A stretch of DNA of 64,000 bases from JAAYYM01 sp964638005 (GTDB lineage Bacteria > Bacillota > Clostridia > Lachnospirales > Lachnospiraceae). The notes beneath the pieces are model-generated. The model did not search any database, was not told the DNA's origin, and saw only the letters and a program-made list of their open reading frames with translations. The stretch's first letter is position 1, and the number at the start of each line of letters is the position of its first letter. The position numbers and the translations under genes were made by a program. This document shows positions 1 through 6,967 of this stretch, one piece after another. The stretch lies in contig CAZWXS010000003.1 of NCBI GenBank assembly GCA_964638005.1, positions 44,823-108,822 on the forward strand, given 5' to 3'.

Positions 1-533
1 TTCTGCCGAAGGAAATCAACGAGAATGGCGAGGAAGAGGATCCCAGGGCGGAACTGGTACAGAAGCTGATTGAATATAAGATGTACAAATATATGGCATA
101 TGAACTTCGTGATAAGCAGGTGGATGCGAAGAAGAACGTATTCAAATCCCCTACATTGCCGAAGGGAGTTGCGGATTATTCTCAGCCGATTGATTATGAT
201 GCTCTGGTGGGGGATATGGATCTTGCAAAGTTGAATCAGATCTTCAAGTCCATCATCAAGAAGCAGGAGGACAAGATTGATCCGCTTCGGAGTCAGTTCG
301 GCAAGATTGAAAAAGACGAAGTCAATATGGAAGAGAAGACGGTCTATATTGAGGATTATGTGCGGACACATAAGAGATTCAGCTTTCGTAATCTGTTGGA
401 GGCACAGCCGACCAAGATGGAGGTCGTTGTTACTTTTCTGGTGATATTGGAATTGATGAAAGTCGGCAGGATTATCATCGTGCAGGAAAGCATATTTGAT
501 GATATCATGATTACGGCAAAGGAAGCAGCATAA
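1..533 (+). CDS. scpA: Segregation and condensation protein A, C-terminal part (partial)
   Basis: The kleisin subunit of the bacterial SMC condensin complex; with ScpB and SMC it compacts and segregates chromosomes in the cytoplasm. The reading frame is open from the left window edge, so the N-terminal SMC-binding half is missing and about 176 residues are visible. The visible part has the acidic middle linker (NENGEEEDPRAE) and the C-terminal winged-helix region that binds the SMC head (TKMEVVVTFLVILELMKVG, a typical ScpA segment). The next gene is scpB, 10 bases downstream, the usual operon order in Firmicutes. Identity rests on sequence likeness and on the scpB neighbour. Confidence 0.93.
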   Translation, partial: LPKEINENGEEEDPRAELVQKLIEYKMYKYMAYELRDKQVDAKKNVFKSPTLPKGVADYSQPIDYDALVGDMDLAKLNQIFKSIIKKQEDKIDPLRSQFGKIEKDEVNMEEKTVYIEDYVRTHKRFSFRNLLEAQPTKMEVVVTFLVILELMKVGRIIIVQESIFDDIMITAKEAA

Positions 534-543
534 GGGAAAAAGT

Positions 544-1266
544 ATGAAGGATATGATGAGAGACGATACGATCAATACGGAATTGGACGATATATTGGAT
601 GAGATGATTCCCGTAGATTTAGGGGAACCGGAGCCGGCAGAGGAGCCGGAAGTATTTCCTGCAACCGAGGACGGTGAGGAGGCAGATATGCCGGTACCGC
701 CCGTAGAACATCCGGAAGCGGTTTTGGAAGCGATTCTGTTTTCAATGGGACACTCTGTGAGCCTGAAGCGGCTGGCATTGACGGTTGGACGCGAGCAGGA
801 GGAGACAAAGGAAATCCTGTATGAAATGATGGAACACTACAAGGATGCCGACAGAGGCATTACCATCATTGAACTGGAGAATTCGTTCCAAATGTGCACG
901 AAGAATGAAATGTATGAACATCTGGTCAGGATTACCAAGGTACCAAAGAATTATGTACTGACGGATACATTGTTGGAAACATTGTCTATAGTGGCATATA
1001 AGCAGCCTGTGACGAGGCTTGAGATTGAAAAGATCAGGGGTGTCAGCTGTGACCATGCAGTGAACAAGCTGATAGAGTATAATCTGATCACAGAGCTTGG
1101 CAGACTGGATGCGCCGGGCAGACCGCTCTTATTCGGAACGACAGAGGATTTTTTGAGGGCATTCGGTGTCAAATCACTGGATGAGCTGCCGATACTCAGA
1201 CAGGATCGGTTCGAGGACTTTAAGCGTGAAGCGGAAGAAGAAATTCAACTGAAATTGGATATTTGA
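544..1266 (+). CDS. scpB: Segregation and condensation protein B
   Basis: Dimeric winged-helix protein that binds the ScpA kleisin and is needed for SMC condensin function. The 240-residue protein has an acidic, probably disordered N-terminal stretch (residues 1-55), then the ScpB core starting at EAVLEAILFSMGHSVSLKRL. Two winged helices follow, with family motifs LSIVAYKQPVTRLEIEKIRG and GRLDAPGRPLLFGTT. ScpB proteins are usually about 180-200 residues, so the extra length is the acidic leader. It starts ten bases after scpA and ends just before a strong hairpin, so scpAB looks like the end of a transcript. Confidence 0.95.
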   Translation: MKDMMRDDTINTELDDILDEMIPVDLGEPEPAEEPEVFPATEDGEEADMPVPPVEHPEAVLEAILFSMGHSVSLKRLALTVGREQEETKEILYEMMEHYKDADRGITIIELENSFQMCTKNEMYEHLVRITKVPKNYVLTDTLLETLSIVAYKQPVTRLEIEKIRGVSCDHAVNKLIEYNLITELGRLDAPGRPLLFGTTEDFLRAFGVKSLDELPILRQDRFEDFKREAEEEIQLKLDI

Positions 1267-1282
1267 TCATTGCACTTTTTAG

Positions 1283-1345
1283 AGAACGGAAGCAAATGAC
1301 ATTGATGGAACAACATTCATAGTCATTTGCTTCCGTTCTTTGTCA
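1283..1345 (+). terminator. Hairpin terminator after scpB
   Basis: A perfect 18-bp inverted repeat: left arm 1283-1300 (agaacggaagcaaatgac), right arm 1322-1339, 21-base loop, followed by a short T-rich stretch (tttgtcat). It lies 17 bases after the scpB stop, so it probably ends the scpAB transcript. The T-run is weak, so efficiency is uncertain. Confidence 0.7.
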
Positions 1346-1380
1346 TATATTCAAATGATGACAACAATGGGTGTTATTTT

Positions 1381-2664
1381 ATGCACAAATTATCGGATTA
1401 TATCAAAGGAATATTATTGATCGGTATCATGACTGCAGTCTGTATGACTTGTGATGTCAGCGCCGAAGGTGAACCGGAGATCAGTGAGTTATATGCGACC
1501 TCTGCGGTGCTGATGGATGCGGACTCAGGCAGGGTTCTGTATGAGAAGAACGGCTATGAGCAAATGCCTATGGCGAGCACTACAAAGATTATGACATGTA
1601 TTCTGGCACTGGAAAACGGAAACCTGGAAGATCTGGTGACGGTATCAGACTATGCCGCTTCACAGCCCAAGGTCAGGATCGGAATGAAGGAAGGTGAGAA
1701 GTACAGGCTGCGGGATCTGCTGTATTCCCTGATGTTGGAATCACACAATGACAGTGCGGTGGCGATTGCGGAACATATCGGCGGCAGCGTAGAGGGATTT
1801 GCCGGTATGATGAATGAGAAGGCACGGGAAATCGGCTGTAAGGATACATATTATATCACGCCGAATGGTCTGGATGCGGTGGTGACGTTGACTGCGGGCG
1901 ACGGAAAAGCCAAGGTAGAGACACATAGGACGACTGCCGTGGATCTAGCAAGAACCATGGCATACTGTATCGGCGAATCGGAACAGGCAGAGATCTTTTT
2001 GGAGATTACGAGACGGGCGAATTATCAATTCTGCAATCAGATCGAGCAGGAGGATGGAGGCGGTACGAGAGACGGCAGCCACAGCGTTTCCTGCAACAAT
2101 CACAATGCGTTTCTCGGAATGATGGACGGAGCATTGTCCGGTAAGACCGGATTTACCAATAAAGCAGGATATTGCTATGTGGGAGCGCTGGAAAAGGATG
2201 ATAAGACGTTGACGGTAGCTTTGCTGGCATGTGGATGGCCGAACCACAAGACCTATAAATGGAGTGATACCAAGAAACTTATGCAGTATGGGCAGGAAAA
2301 CTATGAATACAGAGCATTTACCGATGTTCCGATCATGGAGGAAAGACTGCAGCCGATTACGGTTCTGAACGGACAGACAGAACGCATCGGCGGGCAGGCG
2401 TATACAGCATTGTCATACGAAGCCGTCGGCGGAGAGGATGCAGTTACGGGATTGCTGCTGCAGCCGAAGGAAGAGATTCAGGTCATCTATACGATACCGG
2501 AGGAACTGAATGCACCTGTCAGAGCCGGAAGCAAGGTCGGGAGCATCAAATATATGGTGAACGGAGAGGTGTGGCGCACGGAGATGGTCATGACCGTGGA
2601 TGCGGTGGAAGCCATTGATTATGACTGGTGTCTTGCTAAAATAATCTCTATCTTCTTAGCCTGA
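1381..2664 (+). CDS. D-alanyl-D-alanine carboxypeptidase (low-molecular-mass PBP, peptidase S11)
   Basis: Trims the terminal D-Ala from peptidoglycan stem peptides outside the membrane (DacF/DacB-like). From the ATG at 1381 the protein has 427 residues with an N-terminal signal peptide (hydrophobic ILLIGIMTAV, cleavage near VSA-EG). The three active-site motifs are intact: S66-T-T-K69, S121-H-N123 and K255-T-G257. The C-terminal third is the usual all-beta domain. A longer frame opens from a TTG at 1327, but that codon lies inside the upstream terminator and would hide the signal peptide, so 1381 is preferred. In spore formers, dac genes next to scpAB are often DacF-like; the exact subtype is inferred. 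Confidence 0.92.
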   Translation: MHKLSDYIKGILLIGIMTAVCMTCDVSAEGEPEISELYATSAVLMDADSGRVLYEKNGYEQMPMASTTKIMTCILALENGNLEDLVTVSDYAASQPKVRIGMKEGEKYRLRDLLYSLMLESHNDSAVAIAEHIGGSVEGFAGMMNEKAREIGCKDTYYITPNGLDAVVTLTAGDGKAKVETHRTTAVDLARTMAYCIGESEQAEIFLEITRRANYQFCNQIEQEDGGGTRDGSHSVSCNNHNAFLGMMDGALSGKTGFTNKAGYCYVGALEKDDKTLTVALLACGWPNHKTYKWSDTKKLMQYGQENYEYRAFTDVPIMEERLQPITVLNGQTERIGGQAYTALSYEAVGGEDAVTGLLLQPKEEIQVIYTIPEELNAPVRAGSKVGSIKYMVNGEVWRTEMVMTVDAVEAIDYDWCLAKIISIFLA

Positions 2665-2693
2665 GCAGGTCAATTGGAAATATTGTGAAACAA

Positions 2694-2726
2694 AACTTGT
2701 GAGAATAACGAATATTCAGACAAGTT
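2694..2726. repeat. Inverted repeat in the dac-carboxyltransferase gap
   Basis: AACTTGT (2694-2700) and ACAAGTT (2720-2726) form a perfect 7-bp palindrome, with an inner AATA/TATT pair. It is followed by an A-run, not a T-run, so on the + strand it is a poor terminator. It could be an operator for the promoter just downstream, or a terminator for minus-strand transcription. No regulator can be named. Confidence 0.4.
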
Positions 2727-2771
2727 ACGAAAAAAAAACTTAATTTCATGCTATGCTCTTTTGAGAAGTTG

Positions 2772-2780
2772 TGTTATAAT
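2772..2780 (+). promoter_or_regulatory. Extended -10 promoter for the decarboxylase operon
   Basis: TGTTATAAT: a perfect TATAAT (2775-2780) preceded by the extended -10 TGn. No good -35 hexamer is seen 16-18 bases upstream, as is common with extended -10 promoters. Predicted transcription start is near 2787, giving a leader of about 110 bases before the carboxyltransferase start at 2899. Confidence 0.6.
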
Positions 2781-2785
2781 CAAAT

Positions 2786-2857
2786 ATGTGCGAATTTCTG
2801 CGGTTTTGACCGATTTTCACACCAAAAATCGACATGCAGACAGCGGTCGATTCACAT
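2786..2857 (+). promoter_or_regulatory. Structured 5' leader of the decarboxylase operon
   Basis: Nested complementarity between promoter and start codon: ATGTG 2786-2790 with CACAT 2853-2857, AAT 2893-independent outer pair 2793-2795 with ATT 2850-2852, GACCG 2808-2812 with CGGTC 2844-2848, and a competing inner pair CGATTTT 2811-2817 with AAAATCG 2825-2831. The layers form one long hairpin. No known riboswitch family is recognised; a regulatory role is inference only. Confidence 0.35.
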
Positions 2858-2898
2858 GTTCAATTAAAAATTTTATATAAAATGGAGGGCCAAACAAA

Positions 2899-4329
2899 AT
2901 GAGTAACACTTCTCAAGCGAGTCAAAGAATTCAAGCTTTGCTCGATGAAAACAGTTTTGTTGAGATCGGCGGTCTTGTTACGGCAAGAGCAACTGATTTT
3001 AACATGGAACCAAAAGACACTCCGGCCGACGGTGTAATCACCGGTTATGGATTGATTGACGGCAATCTGGTATATGTATACAGCCAGGATGTTTCTGTCA
3101 TGAACGGCTCGGTAGGTGAAATGCATGCAAAGAAAATTACGAATCTGTATGACTTTGCATTAAAGATGGGCGCACCGGTAATCGGACTTCTGGATTCAGC
3201 AGGACTCAGATTGCAGGAAGCAACTGATGCATTGAACGCATTTGGAGAGATTTATCAGAAGCAGGCTATGGTTTCAGGTGTGATTCCGCAGATTACAGGT
3301 GTATTTGGCAACTGTGGCGGCGGACTTGCAATCTTTCCGGGAATGACAGATTTTACATTCATGGAAGCAGGCAAAGGTAAGTTATTTGTCAATGCGCCCA
3401 ATGCAATCGACGGCAATGAAATCAGCAAATGTGATTCTTCTTCTGCCGAATTCAGAAGCGAAGAGTGCGGAGATGTGGATGTGGTTGCTGACGAGGCCTC
3501 CATTCTTGCACAGATCAGACAGCTTGTAACGATGCTTCCGGCTAACAACGAAGAGAACGGCTCATTTGATGAGTGTACGGATGATCTGAACAGGACATCT
3601 ACAGATCTTGCGAACTGTGTAGGCGATACAGCAATTGCACTTTCACAGATTGCAGACAACAATCTTTTCTTCGAGGTGAAGTCAGGTTATGCAAAGGAAA
3701 TGGTAATCGGTTTCATCAAGCTGAACGGTACGACAGTCGGTGCGGTTGCTAACCGTACGGAAGTATATGATGCAGAGGGCAACAAGGCAGAGACTTTTGA
3801 TGCTGTATTATCGGCAAGAGGATGCGAGAAGGCAGCAGATTTCATTTCTTTCTGTGATGCTTTTGATATTCCGGTACTTTCACTCACAAATGCAAAGGGC
3901 TTCAAGGCAACGATGTGCTGTGAGAAGAAGATTGCAAGAGCAGCAGCAAAACTGACATATGCATTTGCAAATGCAACGGTTCCGAAGGTAAATGTAATCA
4001 TCGGACAGGCATTCGGCAGTGCTTACGTGACTATGAATTCAAAGGCACTCGGTGCAGACATGACATTTGCATGGTCTACAGCTTCTGTCGGTATGATGGA
4101 TGCCAAGCTGGCAGCCAAGATCATGTATGACGGTAAGGGTGCGGATGTGATTGATGAGCAGGCAAAGAAATATGCTGAGCTTCAGTCAAGTGCGGAAGCA
4201 GCTGCAAAGAGAGGATATGTAGATACGATCATAGAAGCCGGCGACACCAGAAAATATGTCATCGGTGCATTTGAGATGCTGTTTACAAAGAGAGAAGAGC
4301 GTCCAAGCAAAAAGCATGGAACAGTTTAA
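2899..4329 (+). CDS. Acyl-CoA carboxyltransferase subunit (MmdA/PccB-like) of a Na+ decarboxylase
   Basis: 476-residue carboxyltransferase with the tandem crotonase-fold core of the PccB/MmdA family. It moves a carboxyl group between an acyl-CoA and biotin on a carrier protein. Glycine-rich oxyanion segments are visible (FGNCGGGLAIFPGM; later VIIGQAFGSAYVTM). It heads an operon with an OadG-like anchor, a biotin carrier and the Na+-translocating OadB, which fits the alpha subunit of methylmalonyl-CoA (or a related acyl-CoA) decarboxylase rather than a biosynthetic carboxylase. Bona fide MmdA is about 510 residues, so this is slightly short. The start ATG has a good ribosome site (ggaggg). The acyl-CoA substrate cannot be read from sequence. 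Confidence 0.85.
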   Translation: MSNTSQASQRIQALLDENSFVEIGGLVTARATDFNMEPKDTPADGVITGYGLIDGNLVYVYSQDVSVMNGSVGEMHAKKITNLYDFALKMGAPVIGLLDSAGLRLQEATDALNAFGEIYQKQAMVSGVIPQITGVFGNCGGGLAIFPGMTDFTFMEAGKGKLFVNAPNAIDGNEISKCDSSSAEFRSEECGDVDVVADEASILAQIRQLVTMLPANNEENGSFDECTDDLNRTSTDLANCVGDTAIALSQIADNNLFFEVKSGYAKEMVIGFIKLNGTTVGAVANRTEVYDAEGNKAETFDAVLSARGCEKAADFISFCDAFDIPVLSLTNAKGFKATMCCEKKIARAAAKLTYAFANATVPKVNVIIGQAFGSAYVTMNSKALGADMTFAWSTASVGMMDAKLAAKIMYDGKGADVIDEQAKKYAELQSSAEAAAKRGYVDTIIEAGDTRKYVIGAFEMLFTKREERPSKKHGTV

Positions 4330-4346
4330 GAAAGGTGATACTTAAT

Positions 4347-5144
4347 ATGAAGAAATTAAGATTAATATTATGTTTGATAACCTGCGTTCTCTGTATGACG
4401 GCATGTGGCAGTAAAGAGCCCAAGGTATTGGATCCGGGAGTGGAAGAAGGTGTTCTTTCATTATCTCAGTCCTATGTCAGCTTATTTGCACAGCTGCAGG
4501 GAGCATCCGCATCAGGTTTTGCTGATTTGGGTGCAGAGAAGGTCGAGTACATGTTTGAAAATGAATTCGCCCGCGCTGTAGACGGAAACGGTATGATCGG
4601 CGCCATCACATCATGGGAATCAGCCAAAGCAGACATGGGAGATCCGGTCAGCATTGACGGTGCGGAAATCACCAATTATGACGGCAAGGAAATCATAACA
4701 AATGTTCGGATTACAGGAACGGAAAGAACGGCAGTTGTTGAATTTATCTTTAAAGACGATCCATATTTGACAATGCAATCTGCGGCAACCAATGTAGACT
4801 TTACATTTGGCGAGAAGATGGAAAAGGCTGCTTTGAATACATTGCTCGGTATGGGTACGGTATTTGTGGTTTTGATTCTGATTTCATTGATTATCAGCTG
4901 CTTTAGCTTTATTCCGAAATGGCAGGCGGCAAGTGAAGCCAGAAAACAGAAAAAGAAAATGAAAAAGACTGCAGCAGTTGATAACACTGTGGCACAGATC
5001 ATCGAAAAAGAGGAACTGTCGGACAATCTGGAGCTTGTGGCTGTTATAACAGCAGCAATCGCATCGGAAACAGGAACTTCAACAGACGGATTTGTAGTAA
5101 GAAGCATTAAGAGAGTGAAAACGAATAAATGGCAGAGAGCCTAA
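4347..5144 (+). CDS. OadG-like gamma subunit with lipoprotein N-terminus
   Basis: 265 residues from the ATG at 4347 (ribosome site aaggtg; an upstream GTG at 4335 has none). The N-terminus is a lipoprotein signal with the lipobox ending at Cys20 (MTAC). A ~150-residue extracytoplasmic region follows, then one membrane helix (about residues 165-187, VFVVLILISLIISCF), then a basic cytoplasmic tail ending in the OadG-type block ELVAVITAAIA and RSIKRV. In Na+-decarboxylases OadG/MmdD holds the carboxyltransferase and biotin carrier onto membrane OadB. OadG is normally 80-120 residues, so the outside domain is an extra module of unknown role. It lies between the carboxyltransferase and biotin carrier genes. 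Confidence 0.78.
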   Translation: MKKLRLILCLITCVLCMTACGSKEPKVLDPGVEEGVLSLSQSYVSLFAQLQGASASGFADLGAEKVEYMFENEFARAVDGNGMIGAITSWESAKADMGDPVSIDGAEITNYDGKEIITNVRITGTERTAVVEFIFKDDPYLTMQSAATNVDFTFGEKMEKAALNTLLGMGTVFVVLILISLIISCFSFIPKWQAASEARKQKKKMKKTAAVDNTVAQIIEKEELSDNLELVAVITAAIASETGTSTDGFVVRSIKRVKTNKWQRA

Positions 5145-5163
5145 CCAATAGGAGGAATAAGAA

Positions 5164-5544
5164 ATGAAGAATTATACCATTACCGTTAATGGAAACGTAT
5201 ATGATGTAACAGTAGAAGAAGGAGCAACAGGAGCAGCAGTTTCGGCACCGGTAGCAGCACCTAAGGCAGCACCTGCAGCAGCACCTAAGGCGGCACCTGC
5301 AGCAGCACCCGCAGCAAGCGCAGGAACAGGATCGGTTAAGATCGAAGCCGGCGCAGCAGGTAAGGTATTCAAAGTAGAAGCGAGTGCCGGACAGGCAGTG
5401 AAGTCAGGAGATACAGTGGTTGTTCTTGAGGCAATGAAAATGGAAATCCCTGTTGTGGCTCCTCAGGACGGTACAGTTGCAAGCATTGACTGTGCAGTAG
5501 GTGATGCAGTAGAAGCAGGCGCACTGTTAGCAACACTGAAATAG
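5164..5544 (+). CDS. Biotin carboxyl carrier protein of the decarboxylase complex
   Basis: 126-residue biotinyl protein. A short N-terminal strand region (residues 1-20) is followed by a mobile Ala/Pro linker (residues 24-52, with repeats of APKAAPAAA) and a C-terminal biotinyl domain (about 56-126). The biotinylation motif EAMKME gives Lys92 as the attachment site. It carries CO2 from the carboxyltransferase site to membrane OadB, where decarboxylation drives Na+ export. It is the only biotin carrier in the operon, so both the MmdA-like and the OadA-like subunits (the latter lacks its own biotin domain) probably use it. Start chosen by aggagg at 5151-5156. Confidence 0.93.
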   Translation: MKNYTITVNGNVYDVTVEEGATGAAVSAPVAAPKAAPAAAPKAAPAAAPAASAGTGSVKIEAGAAGKVFKVEASAGQAVKSGDTVVVLEAMKMEIPVVAPQDGTVASIDCAVGDAVEAGALLATLK

Positions 5545-5585
5545 GGCAGATTTAGTTTAAGAGAAAATAACATGGAGGTCACAAA

Positions 5586-6737
5586 ATGTCATATGTAGCA
5601 AATACATTGGAAAATCTGATTCAACAGACGGCATTTCTCGGCTTGAGCTGGGGAAATTATATTATGATTGCCGTTGCCTGTTTGTTTCTGTATTTAGCCA
5701 TTAAAAAAGAGTACGAACCATTGTTATTGTGCCCGATTGCGTTTGGTATGCTGCTGGTTAATATTTATCCCGATATCATGATGACGATAGAAGATTCCAC
5801 GAACGGTGCAGGCGGTCTGCTTCACTATTTCTATCTGCTTGATGAATGGGCAATTTTACCTTCACTTATCTTTATGGGCGTAGGCGCAATGACAGACTTT
5901 GGTCCGTTGATTGCCAATCCTAAGAGTTTCTTGCTTGGAGCGGCAGCACAGTTTGGTATATTCATAGCTTACTTTGGAGCAATTGCAATGGGCTTCAATG
6001 ATAAAGCAGCAGCAGCTATTTCAATCATCGGTGGTGCAGACGGTCCTACATCCATCTTTCTTGCAGGCAAGCTTGGACAGACGGCATTACTCGGACCGAT
6101 CGCTGTAGCGGCATATTCTTATATGTCACTTGTACCGATCATTCAGCCGCCGATCATGAAATTATTTACGACTGAAAAAGAACGTAAGATTAAAATGGCA
6201 CAGTTACGTCCGGTATCGAAACTTGAGAGAATTCTTTTCCCGATCATCGTTACCATCGTAGTGTGTATGATACTTCCGACAACAGCACCTTTGATCGGTA
6301 TGCTGATGTTAGGAAACCTGTTCAGAGAGTCAGGCGTTGTCAGACAGTTGCAGGAGACAGCATCCAATGCACTGATGTACATCGTTGTTATCCTGCTTGG
6401 TACTTCTGTAGGTGCAACGACAAGCGCAGAAGCATTCATTAAGATATCCACTCTTAAGATTGTTGCACTGGGACTTGTTGCATTCGCATTTGGTACATTT
6501 GCAGGTGTTATGTTCGGTAAATTAATGTGTCTTGTTACGAAGGGTAAGGTTAACCCGTTGATTGGTTCCGCAGGTGTATCCGCAGTACCAATGGCAGCCA
6601 GAGTATCACAGAAGGTCGGCGCAGAAGCAGATCCAACCAACTTCTTACTCATGCACGCCATGGGCCCCAACGTAGCAGGTGTTATCGGAACCGCCGTAGC
6701 CGCCGGAACTTTCATGGCCATATTCGGTGTAAAATGA
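5586..6737 (+). CDS. oadB: Na+-translocating decarboxylase beta subunit
   Basis: 383-residue polytopic membrane protein of the OadB/MmdB/GcdB family. It decarboxylates carboxybiotin on the carrier and exports Na+. The diagnostic segment IIGGADGPTSIF is present, with Asp152 matching the essential aspartate of that motif in characterised OadB. The C-terminal half carries GSAGVSAVPMAARV and ANF/LLMHAMGPNVAGVIG-type family blocks. It follows the biotin carrier after 41 bases with a ribosome site ggaggt. A 150-bp structured repeat begins right after its stop codon, separating it from oadA. Confidence 0.95.
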   Translation: MSYVANTLENLIQQTAFLGLSWGNYIMIAVACLFLYLAIKKEYEPLLLCPIAFGMLLVNIYPDIMMTIEDSTNGAGGLLHYFYLLDEWAILPSLIFMGVGAMTDFGPLIANPKSFLLGAAAQFGIFIAYFGAIAMGFNDKAAAAISIIGGADGPTSIFLAGKLGQTALLGPIAVAAYSYMSLVPIIQPPIMKLFTTEKERKIKMAQLRPVSKLERILFPIIVTIVVCMILPTTAPLIGMLMLGNLFRESGVVRQLQETASNALMYIVVILLGTSVGATTSAEAFIKISTLKIVALGLVAFAFGTFAGVMFGKLMCLVTKGKVNPLIGSAGVSAVPMAARVSQKVGAEADPTNFLLMHAMGPNVAGVIGTAVAAGTFMAIFGVK

Positions 6738-6889
6738 GACATGCACGAGCAGACAGGATGACAATGCAAGTTTACTTGCAATTGTCGGGCTGGCTGATCG
6801 TATAGGGCGAAGCTCGCGATCTAATCAGTAGTTTGCAAAGCAAACTGCTGATATGTGAAGCAGACGAATGTCTGCGAATTGCGCATGTC
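6738..6889 (-). repeat. Structured ~150-bp intergenic repeat, copy A
   Basis: Starts at the oadB stop. Outer arms GACATGC (6738-6744) and GCATGTC (6883-6889) pair. Inside are three hairpins: 6760-6786 (gacaatgcaagt arms), 6824-6852 (atcagtagtttgc arms, one wobble) and 6860-6875 (GCAGAC-gaat-GTCTGC). Read on the minus strand it shares ordered blocks with copy B at 54720-54865: ACATGC-R-CA(A)TTCGCAGAC (6870-6888), CTGCTTCA (6856-6863), CGCC(C)TATACGAT (6797-6809), and a closing GTGCATGT. No open reading frame. It may act as a transcript stabiliser or attenuator between oadB and oadA, or be a non-autonomous mobile repeat. Confidence 0.7.
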
Positions 6890-6967
6890 GGACTAAGTAT
6901 TTTAACAGACCATGCCCTTAAAATCCTGCATGTCGAACCAAATCAAATATAAATAGGAGGAAATAAA

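Noticed and set aside
1327..1380. Upstream TTG extension of the carboxypeptidase
   Set aside because: It starts in the scpB terminator, has no ribosome site and would precede the signal peptide.
2781..2898. Known riboswitch (for example biotin- or cobalamin-like)
   Set aside because: Consensus boxes such as the B12 box are absent; only generic stem pairing is present.
6143..6781. 212-residue minus-strand frame under oadB
   Set aside because: Shadow of the oadB coding sequence, low-complexity hydrophobic translation without family match.
6738..6889. CRISPR or riboswitch in the oadB-oadA gap
   Set aside because: Hairpins have different sequences and there are no regular spacers; the region does not match a known riboswitch and is better explained by the repeat family seen again at 54720.
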